From NCBI GenBank assembly GCA_002205965.3, contig NADL03000613.1, positions 310,001 to 374,000 of the forward strand: a stretch of 64,000 nt of DNA, read 5' to 3'. Source of the DNA: Kappaphycus alvarezii. Lineage: Eukaryota; Rhodophyta; Florideophyceae; Gigartinales; Solieriaceae. This document shows, one piece after another, positions 43,838-54,200 of the stretch. The notes under the pieces are model-generated. The model worked only from the letters and a program-made list of their open reading frames with translations. It was not told the DNA's origin and made no database searches. Positions within the stretch are counted from its first letter, which is position 1. The number at the start of each line of letters is the position of its first letter. The position numbers and the translations under genes were made by a program.

Positions 43838-44428
43838 CAGTTACTAATAGTGCTAGTTTTTGTTGGGCACTGGAAGGGGTTCTGTGTTTTTCTCGCACCT
43901 TTATTCGAGGGCTTCTAGTTTTATTTCTTTTATTTCTTTTGTTTTGTTTTTCTTTTGTTTTTCTTCGTTTTTTGTTTTCTTTTGTTTTTCTTCGTTTTTT
44001 GTTTTTCTTTCTTTTTTTCTCTTTCTTTTCGTTTTTTTCGTTTTTTTTTTATTTCTTTTAGCTCAGGTTTTAAATTTTAGCAGTCACTGAGGGTATTGCC
44101 CCCTTTGAACTTCGAGCTAAGCACCGGAAGTCCAACGAGACAAGGGATGCCACTGCTTTGAGGACAGAAGACAGGACAGGGCAACTTAGTGTTGGTTTGT
44201 TGGTGTGTTGGTGTTTTTGGAGTGTTGGTGTTGTTTGTGTCGGTTGCTTTGCTTTGGATGTTGTGGTTGCTGGCCGACCAAGGCTCGCACCCCGGTCGAC
44301 CAGCACTTACATAGATATTCGTAAATTTCTAAAACTAACCAATTGGTACTAAATTCCTAGCAAAATACAAAAAGCATCCCTTGGACCCCCTATTTTCCTG
44401 TTTTGAGGCGTCTACTGTACTGTTTTGA
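43838..44428 (-). mobile_element. Unclassified A-tailed repeat, copy B (reverse orientation)
   Basis: Reverse-complement partner of 30805-31480. From right to left it has AACAGTACAGTAGACGCC, CTCAAAACAGG, the conserved 5' block, a short C/A-rich tract, GTCCTGTCTTCTGTCCTC, TGCTTAGCTCGAAGTTCAA, CAATACCCTCAGTGACTGC, an A-rich tail and CAGAACCCCTTCCAGTGCCC. It lacks the internal 60 bp duplication of copy A and most of its C/A-rich tract. T-rich ORFs on plus (43795-44090, Phe/Ser/Leu only) are translations of the tail. It abuts the broken 5' end of the copia element. Confidence 0.7.
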
Positions 44429-44429
44429 A

Positions 44430-45130
44430 AAGAAGAGAAAGGAAGACGGCATCTGCTGGGTGTGCGGGAAACAAGGAAATTTTGCGATGGCGTTCTTGTA
44501 CCGTCAGGATGGTCAAGGAAGTCGTGGTAGAAGTAGATTCAATCGAGGACGGGGACGAGGTGGTCGTGGACGAGGTTGAGGTAGGGGCCGGGTCTAGTGG
44601 GGTTCTATCAGCAGTACACTTCTTCCAATATTTAAGAACATCACCAACTACAGTGTCCACCTCTCCCGGCCCAATTTTTTCAAGAGAACCCAAACGGTCA
44701 CTCTGTATACACCGGAAACCAGGGAATCATTCATCGGAGCGATCCGAGTTCCGTTCAAAGGACCAATCAACAACCGGAATCCATTTAGAGAAATTTTACG
44801 TTGGGTCTCATGGCCAAGATAAAGTTCTGTAGCGCTATTGCCAAGATCGAAGAATTGAAGTCCGATACCGCACTTATAAATTCAAAGGCCTCCAATCATT
44901 TATACTACTCGATGAAGTATTTGAATACTCTGAACCTTGGAAAAATGGATTTCCAGGCGGCTAGTGACATTTCCGTCATCGCAGAAAAGGGTAAGGTTAT
45001 CACTCCTGTTTACGGAGGTATCAAGATTGAAACCTAACACGAAACTCATGTCACGACATAAATATATCATCAGTTGGCCAGCTCTCAAATATGCTCAGTG
45101 TCATCTTTATGGTATAATTACCGGCTGTTA
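44430..45130 (+). pseudogene. Copia Gag end and protease (inactive)
   Basis: CWVCGKQGNF at 44454-44483 is a zinc knuckle with the His replaced by Asn and the last Cys by Phe. An Arg/Gly-rich stretch (GRGRGGRGRG) follows. The protease region reads ALINSKASNHLYYSMKYLNT (44868-44927), where an active enzyme has D-S-G-A; both Asp and Gly are changed. Multiple stops are present. Confidence 0.7.
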
Positions 45131-45299
45131 ATTTAATCAATAATTGCTTCTTGATGTGTAGGAATTCGACTGAGGTTATGTCGAGCATACAAAAAGGTAA
45201 CGATGGACTGTTCAATCTTTTCTTGCCTTGAAGGGATCCGGTAGAGATCTCAAGACAGCTTCTGATATTGAAGGCGCCTCATGATCCTTCTTTCGTTCG

Positions 45300-45840
45300 T
45301 CTGCTGGTCAAATGGAGATGAATCTTGAAATTAAATGGCACCGCGCGACTGGTTACTCTTCAAAAGGCAAATACATGAAGTTATCATAAACTTTTGCTGA
45401 CATACCCAAGTTTCCGAAAAGTGCTCCAATTAATTTAAGTCTCAGTTCTTGTGCAACAGCCAAGAAAATGGGGAGATCAATCCCGTCAAGTCAGAAAAGG
45501 ACATACAAGGATCTAAAACTGATTCAACCGGAATATCTGCCAAGCTTTCAACACCACCGACAGGCGAAAACAACTACGCTAAAGGATTATTTGATGATTA
45601 CACTGCGAAGTCTGACGTGTACTTCATCAAGAGTAAGGAGCGCCTGTTTCCAGCAATCAAGCATTACAAGATTTTTTCTGAAAACGAAATGGGCTTCAAA
45701 CTACTCAATATTCGTTTGGACCATGCGAGGAAGAACATCTCAACTGTAATCAAGCATTTTTGCCTCGAAAAAACGATTTGTGTGGAGTACACACCTCCAC
45801 ATGATCCTCAGAGAAATGTAATGGCGGAAACATAACGCCA
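45300..45840 (+). pseudogene. Copia integrase
   Basis: WHRATGYSSKGKYMKLS (45331-45381) is the H-R-x-G-H motif of the N-terminal zinc region, with the second His now Tyr. The core frame (45449-45835) shows IQGSKTDSTGISAK, GLFDDYTAKSDVYFIKS with an Asp pair, LNIRLDHARKN with the second Asp, and YTPPHDPQRNVMAET with the Glu before a TAA. Copia integrases normally have N-G-x-A-E-R here. Confidence 0.75.
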
Positions 45841-46500
45841 GAGTTGGTGATGCGTGCAAGGGTTTTGCTTTTTTCCTTAAACATGGAGAAAACATATAAG
45901 CGGAGGAAATTAATCATAGAGACTGGCTTCTCCCTCGTCCGCCGTCCAGAAAACTTAACAGACAAATACCCGTTTAGTGCTGGAATAAAAGAACTATAAT
46001 TGAATTCAGAAACCTACCGGATCTTGGCCGACATGATTTTGCTTTTTTGTATTAGTAGAATACTCGGGGGGCAGCAGTTTTTCGGCACGTGAGATTCATT
46101 GAAAATTCGCAGGCTCAAATAGTGGGTAAAATTGTGATTAGTTCGCATTACAGAGACGAACAAAATCTTCAATATTTGACGACAAGAATTCCGCCTCTGC
46201 AGCACAGAGATGCTGCCGACTTTTTCCAACCTTCTTGACAGCATTTCGCGACAACATGAATTAAAAGATTGCAAATTGTTGATGTTTATTCATAAGAAAT
46301 TGTGGTACAGGCCTTTTACGCCTATCAGGCTGCCATTGAATTCCATGGAGCGATCGCCAAAGGAATTTAGAAACACCCTCATCTACCTTTAATATTTCAT
46401 CAAGCGATCAAATATGCAAAATGGCGGGAGGCAATTGATTCGAATAAAAGTCCCTTCAATGTTGCAAGACATGGCCGTATATGCTTCGTACTCTAGATAT
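45841..46500 (+). pseudogene. Degraded linker between copia integrase and RT
   Basis: No long frame remains. Weak protein traces are seen, but nothing I can align with confidence. A short minus-strand ORF (46014-46274) is a shadow. Confidence 0.35.
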
Positions 46501-46531
46501 GCATCCTATATCGCCTTAATTTGTATTTCGG

Positions 46532-46852
46532 TTGAAACCTCTTGATATTGAGGCAAGAAAATTTTGCGCAAATCACGGTGCGTGTTTCGCGGAGATCAGC
46601 AAAATCTTAGAATTGATTTTCCATCTTGAGAGCCTTTACGCGCAAGGGCCCTTTCACGATTCAATACATATGATATTGATAATCGCCGCAGCTGAAGAAC
46701 TAGTCATCGAAGGAGGGGATATGAGAAATGCCTATCTATACGGAGATATCGACATGCCAATAGTCATTGAGCAAAATAAAGGCTCCACTGTAAGTCAAGA
46801 AATTCCTGGTCATGTTTATGTTCTTCAAAAGGCAATGTATGGTATGAAGTAA
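46532..46852 (+). pseudogene. Copia reverse transcriptase, N-terminal half
   Basis: Contains IHMILIIAAAEELVIEGGDM RNAYLYGDIDMP, the copia RT motif around K-x-x-D-V-x-N-A-F-L-x-G, and IPGHVYVLQKAMYGMK, the block before the palm. It stops with TAA exactly where the inverted segment begins, so the catalytic Y-x-D-D is missing. Confidence 0.8.
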
Positions 46853-46859
46853 GCTGTAA

Positions 46860-47560
46860 ATATTTGATGATCATTGTAAGACAAAGTCTTGTTGAATTGT
46901 AAATAGTCCATTTGCTCTTTGATGGGCGTGAGTTCTTCAAGAGGGTTGAGAATGACTTCATCTTGCATAAAAATATTGTTAACAACATGTTGCTTGTCAC
47001 GAACTGAATAGTTTTCCTGAATTGCATCAAAAGAAAAACTTCCGAGCATTTTGAGATCAAGTTTATTCGGACAGATGGAAACTCTAATCGGCTGGGAAGT
47101 GGGCCAACATGAAAAGGGTATCACTATTTCCAAGTAAAGGTACAAAGAGTAAATTGACGGCGACAGGTTCAGTCGGAATCTCCGCAGCACTTTCTTGGGC
47201 CACTGCGGCAGTTGCAGGGCTCGCAGATCTGTAATTCGGCAGGAGAAGGTTGATGTTCTCCAGTTGTTGGCCTTCGATGCCAACAACCTTGTTCTCAAGG
47301 ATGTCAAGACGAGAGTTGGCGGATGATGAAGAACATTATGAGGAGGACTCATTAGACATGTTGATGTGTGAAGTGTGAAGGTCGACATAGACGGTTGATT
47401 TGTCCGGAGCTGGTTGGAATGGTGAGAACAAGCGACTAATATTGTCAAGAACCATTTTTTTAGTGAATCAAACTGATCATGGACAACTTTGCCGACGTAT
47501 GCAGATTTGTGCGTCATGAACCTTGAATATATAGAGTAAGGACATATATCTTTCTCTGAC
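46860..47560 (-). pseudogene. Inverted gag-like segment within the copia element
   Basis: On minus there is an ATG near 47360 (MSNESSS, then a stop) followed by SANSRLDILENKVVGIEGQQ LENINLLLPNYRS and AVAQESAAEIPTEPVAVN, a coiled-coil-like N-terminal Gag sequence, and after a frame change DLKMLGSFSFDAIQENYSV and EELTPIKEQMDYLQFNK. The A/P/E-rich linker and helix fit the start of a copia Gag. It may derive from an inversion of the element's missing 5' part or from a second copy inserted in reverse. The 259-codon ORF spanning it (46825-47604) crosses both junctions and mixes frames. Confidence 0.5.
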
Positions 47561-47584
47561 AACCGCTCAGCTGTAGTAGAACTT

Positions 47585-48245
47585 TTGTATCTTGCAGTCT
47601 GCACTCGTCCAGATATTATCTTTTCTGTTGCGGCTTTCGCACGACAAGTTCGTGCTTCTACAGTACGTCATCTTAAGTAACTCAAGCGCTTGTTGAGATA
47701 TCTTGTTGTTACAAAAAGGATTGTCTCTTACCTACCGAAGGCTACAAAATAGATTGCAGAGAATCTTGATACAGTCATTGGCAGACGCCGAATGTGCTGC
47801 GGATAAAAGAGACCGCAAGTCAAATACTGGGCAACTTGCTACCACTGGCGGCTCCCCAGTTACATGGAAGAGCAAGAAGCAAAAAATTGCCGCATTAAGC
47901 GTTGCGGAGGCGGAATATGTGGCTTTGTCAGTTTTTGCATACAAGTTGTCACGAACTCAGAACTTGTTCACTGAGCTTACGAAATTACGGGCCTGGGCAG
48001 AGACTACAGTTGTTCCGGCGACCTTCATATCTGTTGGAAACACGATGCCATTTGGATCGCGACGAAAAACAAAGTTGGCTCAAAAAACAAGCACATCGGT
48101 GCGAAATACTATCATGTTAAAGATCTGATTCCACGCAGAATGATCAAATTGTAATGTATCCCAACCTTTCTTCAAGTTGCAGACATCCTTACCAAACAGG
48201 TATATTTGAGAATGATGCAGAGGCACTGCAGAAATTTATGTTTAA
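47585..48245 (+). pseudogene. Copia RNase H and C-terminal end of pol
   Basis: LYLAVCTRPDIIFSVAAFAR Q opens the segment. The RNase H core reads ADAECAADKRDRKSNTGQLA, SPVTWKSKKQKIAALSVAEA EYVALS (47783-47935). The usual end K-H-I-x-x-x-Y-H-x-V/I-x-D (NKHIGAKYYHVKDLI) and ADILTKQ follow at about 48088-48203. Several stops and frame changes are present. Confidence 0.85.
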
Positions 48246-48250
48246 CTAAA

Positions 48251-51200
48251 GTAAATTAACCTTTTTGAGAATTAGAGGAAACGAAACTTCAGTATGTCAA
48301 CGCCAAGTCCACTTTACACAAAAGAGAAAGTCTATTTGTTCCAGCTAAGTGCTTACAATTTCAGGCGATGTTTCTTTTCACTGCGAGAGATTACAAATTG
48401 ATACTACTGCTCCTACTGTACTCGGAGAATTACTTACACCAATATTGATTTTGGAAAATTCTCTCTCTGAAGCATTCCTTATAAATGAAAAGCTCCGGTA
48501 TACTGAAATCCCAAAATGACGAAGCAATAGAACATTAATTTTGATTAAAGTTGCAGCGAGTAGCGAAAAGGCCATAGAAGATGTTTCTGAGTACTACGAA
48601 GAAATTTTTTAAAATCTCAAGAGCCTCTGGAGTTTCCACTTTTAACATAAATTAATCGCTTGAAAAATTCAATCAAAATATTAAACAGATTTGTCGTGAT
48701 TACTTGCCCACTTTGTACAATAGGATGAAGCAAAATGGGATTCAAAATGTATATAAATCGACGATTTTCTTCCAGAGTTTTCCTGCTTTTTTGAACCTTC
48801 AAAATGCGCCCATGTATTTGAACCTCTTCTCCAGACTGTAAGCAGGGCTTATTTTCGCTCAAATTGAGTCTTGAATTTTCTACGCTAAGATGGTACAGGC
48901 AAAAAATCATCCAAGACTCAGTATTTCAACAGAAAAAGCGGAGTAAATATCGAAAACGGCGGCGAGTATAACAGGTAAATTCAATATTGAAGGATCAACT
49001 CAATCATTTGGAAGAACTGAAGACGAATTTTGTATGTAATTTGGACAGAAGTATCAAATTAGGGGCGATTCGAAACACCAGCGCTATATTGTTGCCATTT
49101 TTGAGGTCAAAAAGTCAACCATCCAAGATTACTTGGTATGCACTGGATTTTCAGTGATTGTATCGTTTGCATAAATTTCTTTACTTAAGAATTTGAGAGG
49201 GCTGATGTTTTCAGAACCTTTGCAAAACTTGGCACCAATCCGAAAGCTCGCCCGACGGGAAAAAATGACATTACTGGCTAAGCAGGAGTTACGACTTTCA
49301 ATCAGAGTAAATTGTAGCTTTATTTTTTCAAAGATTATTTAAAATATAGTACCAAGATAATACAAAGATATTTACAATCAAAAGGATATTTCAGCATATT
49401 CTTTTGGTGTGTGTTTTTTTGGTCAAATATGAATTTTTATTTGAATTAAAATGATTTTCAGTTACCAAGGTGACTAAGGCGACTGTGAAAGAAATTTAAA
49501 GGCAGTCATATACAACACAGACTGAATTTCCATGGAAATGTAAAATGATATTTGGACTATGGTCCTTGTGAAAGGAAAGAAGCTTACAGATACATGAGTA
49601 TTGTGATTATATGGCAATATTACCGATAAGGTTATCTCTCACAGATCTATTCATGCAAGTTTAGCGCAATATTTTAGCAAAATGTATCTGTTCCTGTCTT
49701 TTTTTCTGCGAATATCTCAACTAGGGAGAATGTTGATAAAAATAAACTATGAGAGAACTGTTCCTCTGTTTTGAGTCCTAGAAATGTCTTTTAACCTTAT
49801 GAAGTTTCCTATAAAGCTTATTTTATGAAACATATTCTTTTAGTACTTGAGTTTCAAGAGTTCTTCTGGGGTAGGTAGAACGGAAACTTGTAAACATAAT
49901 TATAATATAATTTATTTTACAGCGTATTATTTGCCTGGAATATTTAATTTTCTAAAAACGTTATTTACTCGCTACAGTGACTAATGCTCTAATATAATTT
50001 GATGTGAACTCACCACATAATAATAAAGTTATCCTGGTATTAGGAAAATTATTTGCCGGATTGAAACTGCAGACATAGAGAGCGGCTGATTGGATATTTT
50101 CTAATTCAAAATCTATAGAAATCAAAAATTTTGAGAAATTGTTTTTCCAGTTTTGGAAATCTGTCATTTCCATAGGAATGATATTCTCGACATAGATGTT
50201 TAGAACTGCATGTAGTCCAGTACGACTTAATTGATCCAAAGAGCACAATATCACTTTAAGATGTAAGCTGTGTCAGAAAATGCTTTGAACTTGCATGCAT
50301 GTATCTAGTCCAGTAATATTCAGTCCCTAGAATGAAAGATAGGGCATAAATAGTATAAGGAATATTTTATCTAGGAATATAGGATAGACTGATTGTCGTG
50401 GGTCAACGTTTCGAAAAATACTCTTTACTGATTAAATTTAATGCTGGGTTACTTTTCAACTTCAAATGAGTAATATATGACCACTAGTTAGCAAAAGTAC
50501 TTCTTGTGAATACTGTTTCAAATTAATGAATATATGAAAACGTTTTTTATGCTTTTTACTTTTTTCTTGTAAAACAAAGCGAGCTTTGTAAATAATTAAA
50601 GCCATATAATACGGTTTGAAACTCAAATTGGCTCATATATTGGGAAAGTTTCTAGTTTTTGAAATTTCAGACTTCCCGATGTTTTTTGGAAGTTGCGGTT
50701 AACGATAAATTTTACTCAGATGCGTGTGGCTAATATAAATGTCGGGTTGATTCTACCGTAGTAGTAGAGTAGAAGAAATTTGGAGACAGTAAAGGTATGG
50801 TAACATTATCTGCAGAGGATTGAAACATTTAGTATATGATGGCGTTGGATTTTTTCATCTCTGGGTAAAGCACGGCCCATTGTATAGTATAAAGATAAAG
50901 ATTTGTTAACGAAAATAAATTTTAAGAGCCATATTTTCAAATAGGCCTCGTTTCCCTCAAAGGTAAGATTTTACTTCACCCAAAAAATTTCACTACTTTT
51001 ATCACGGGATGCCAGTATTTGAACTTTAACTTCGATTTCAATTCCATGGAAAACATGGCTCTCATTCGTTGTGTATGATACTAGAAGAATCAATTGACTT
51101 AAAAGAAATTCAGACAATCTCCCGAGCAAACGCGGTGATATAATCAGACCATCTCTATAAACAGTGCCGCTGGCGAATATCGAAGAAAGGAACAGAGTAC

Positions 51201-54200
51201 TTATTTGGTAGAAAAAGGGTTAATTAAAGGACCTTTGGGATTAATTCTACGAAAATATAAGTTTAACCATTCGCCAATAACCGGGAAATTATGACTTTCA
51301 ACGCCTGAAAGATCGATTATGATACCTTGTATTGACTTAATGTATTGAAAGTAGGAAGATTTTGATCAAAAGCTTCTTTGTTAGCCCGAATAAAACGAGG
51401 AGATTTATTTATTTTCAATTTTTGCCCTATAGCTTAGATACTTTTGCAGGCATGATCGAATGAATATCTTGAGGCATTCACTCGGTTAAGCCTACCAGGG
51501 CAATATTTATCAACACGTTCGTCGAAATTGTAAATTTTATTTCAAATGAAGATTCTAAACACTGTAGTTTCTTGTTTTGGTTAATTTCTGAACCGAAAAG
51601 AGGAATCATTTTGGCACTGTTTTATTTTAATGGAGATGGTATTTGCTTTCGATGAAATTTTTCTACAGCGGACACAGCGTCTGAAAGGGTGTTCCACGAA
51701 GAGATTAGATGGAATTGACCAGAATAATGAGGCAATAGATGACACCGGGACTACTACATGGAGAACGTGAATGTGAATGCATTGAAAACACCCAAACGAA
51801 TATAATTGGGGAAATGTAAATGAGAAGTGGAGTTTTCTATAAATGGAAGACTACAACTCTTTGTGAATCAGGTGGAGAGGTTTAAAACTTATACATATAT
51901 AAGTGATCCAATTATCTTTTGCGTTCTTATTGACTTCCAAAGGCCTGAGAAGTTATGAAACTATTATCAACATTGTTTACTTTTTTCCTCTTTTAAGGAT
52001 ATAAATACGTGATTCTTAGTTGGTAAGTATGGCGCTATTTAATTCCAAAGCTTATGAAAGCAAAAAAGGAGGTAATGTGATCCTAAAGGTGAAAATTCCG
52101 AAATTATAGGTGGACATGATTATGAAGAGAAACCAAATTCGATTTCTAGTAGATTTCAGAAATGGCCTCGCCAAGACTCGCCAAGGCTAATACAGAGGTC
52201 CTATATAATTTTTTAGAATAACAGGACAAAAATTGGATAAAAAAGTTAAATTAATGCATTTCCAGGTATTTTAATAAAACATTCTCAACTGGCGTATTTA
52301 CATTCAGTTGTAAAAGCATATACAGTAGGTATTCAGTACTTTGATAATAATCTAACTGCCGTTCCATAATTTAAATCGTAGGAGGAAAAATATAAATGAA
52401 GAAGGATAGTTTAGATTACACCAATTGTGATAGACGTCCTGCAATATTTGTCGTACTGTACTGCAATGTGCAGGTAAACTGTGGAATAGTAAAGTTAACT
52501 GCAACGTTTAAAAATTTTTTGGATTTATTTTCATTTTACTTATCACGTATTTTCTGCCTTATACTTATATCTATGAATAATAAAGAAAAAATGACGGCTG
52601 GAGGTTATTGCGGATGGTTTGGTGTTCTGTTTCCGTCATCCTTGAATTCTTTTCTTGTCGTTAATGCACATTTTCGGACACAGCACTGTAATTTGCTCCA
52701 CATAAACTGTGTCCAGGTGGCTCAATTTCAGGATCCGTAACGTTGTTGAGACTACGGTTTCTTTATTACTTCAATCAATTTTGGATATAGTCTATTGGAA
52801 AGTTATGCAATTTTTCTTGAACACGCGAGAATCTTGAACGCTCTGCAGGATATTTTTTCACTCCTTTTGGTATACACTAATGTCTGTTAATACTAGTAGT
52901 GCGGTTGTGAGTCAAAGAGATAGTAGAATGAAATGGAAAGAAGGATTTGGAACGAAAAGGATGGAATTAACGGGCGATCGAGGTTACTTCAAGAGCTGGA
53001 GGCCCATAAAAATTGTTTATAGAGGTACAGATTTCATGCAGCATATGTATGTGATATAAATTGTAACAGTAGGGTGAGAATAAAAGATACAGAATGTTGG
53101 TATGGAAACTAAAAGAAATTAGAAGGATTTGATGTAGGCCATGAAGCAGGAGGGGGAATAATGGGCATTAAAGGGAAGTTAAAGAGCTGAAAGAAGACAT
53201 TAAGATCAAGAATTACTGATCACGTTTGTGGTAGAGGGCGTTGAAGGAAGTATTTACGGCGAATCAAATTTTCTTGGAACAAATAGCACTTGTAAATGTA
53301 TTCTTCCGAAGAATCCAAGTATTCTGAAGATAAAGATGATAAAAGAGATGGTTTCGTAAAGACAGGTTTATCTATTGAAGTTTAAGCGGCCTCATTTTAA
53401 CCGCGTTTCCTGGATACCATTTGAGTTGAGTTATATTGAATAAATCAGCCCTGCGACGCACTATATTTGTCATGGAAACCGAGCCTACGATCTTCAAGCT
53501 AACTCAGGTAGTCAAACTAAACGTAGATTTGAGGTAGCTGAGCACTTATTTTCATTGCTCACATCCTTCGGAGTTAAGCCATGGTGGCTTTGACGTTGAG
53601 TTATGAGCTATTTACAGGAGTTCATTTTACGACACTCGCTGGACTGTGAGTGGAAAGTTTGACGGGATTAAAGAGGTTCCTTCTTTTTCTCTCGGAAATA
53701 AAACAGTCTTAAACAGTGTATTGTCCCAAGAATGAACCTTTCATTTGCGTCTCATACGTGTCTAAGCAATAAAATTGCTATTTCATGCTGTAGCTGACGT
53801 TTTGCGTGGATTGATTTGGTGGGATACCAGGATATCTATTTCGCAGAAGTCGGCGATCCTGATGTCAGGTGTAGAGTACAGGCGTCTGGGGGCGCCGATT
53901 ACAGCTTAAGTTTTTCTCACTCTCAGTCCATTGAGTATGGACCAGAAATATTTCAGAATTAAGGTTACAAAATAATTATTTATTGTGCTATAAAAAAATA
54001 TGGTGGTTAATACTAGTTTGTTTTTTTCTTGTACATGACATAACGTGTGTCAAGCAATTTTGTCCAGAAAAAAAGGATTATTGAAGAGAGTTCGAGGAAT
54101 ATTCTTACCTCCCTGTCGTGTGTAATGTAGAAAGTGGTGCTTTTCCGAGAAATATTTACCTCTTGTAAGTAGTACTTCTTGTAAGTAGTATCGCACAGAA

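Larger units (their letters stand above)
44430..48250 (+). mobile_element. Ty1/copia LTR retrotransposon, 5'-truncated, rearranged and inactive
   Basis: Parts occur in copia order: Gag zinc knuckle, protease, gag-pre-integrase motif, integrase, RT and then RNase H, with integrase before RT as in Ty1/copia. Everything 5' of the knuckle is missing at the junction with the A-tailed repeat. About 700 bp between RT and RNase H are in reverse orientation. I found no LTR on either side; GAGGAAACGAAAC near 48269-48281 could be the polypurine tract. Confidence 0.85.

Noticed and set aside
43795..44090. Two overlapping Phe/Ser/Leu-rich ORFs
   Set aside because: They are translations of the T-rich strand of the A-tailed repeat.
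46825..47604. 259-codon minus-strand ORF, the second longest on that strand
   Set aside because: It crosses both junctions of the inverted copia segment and shifts between frames of the Gag-like remnant, so it is not a gene in itself.
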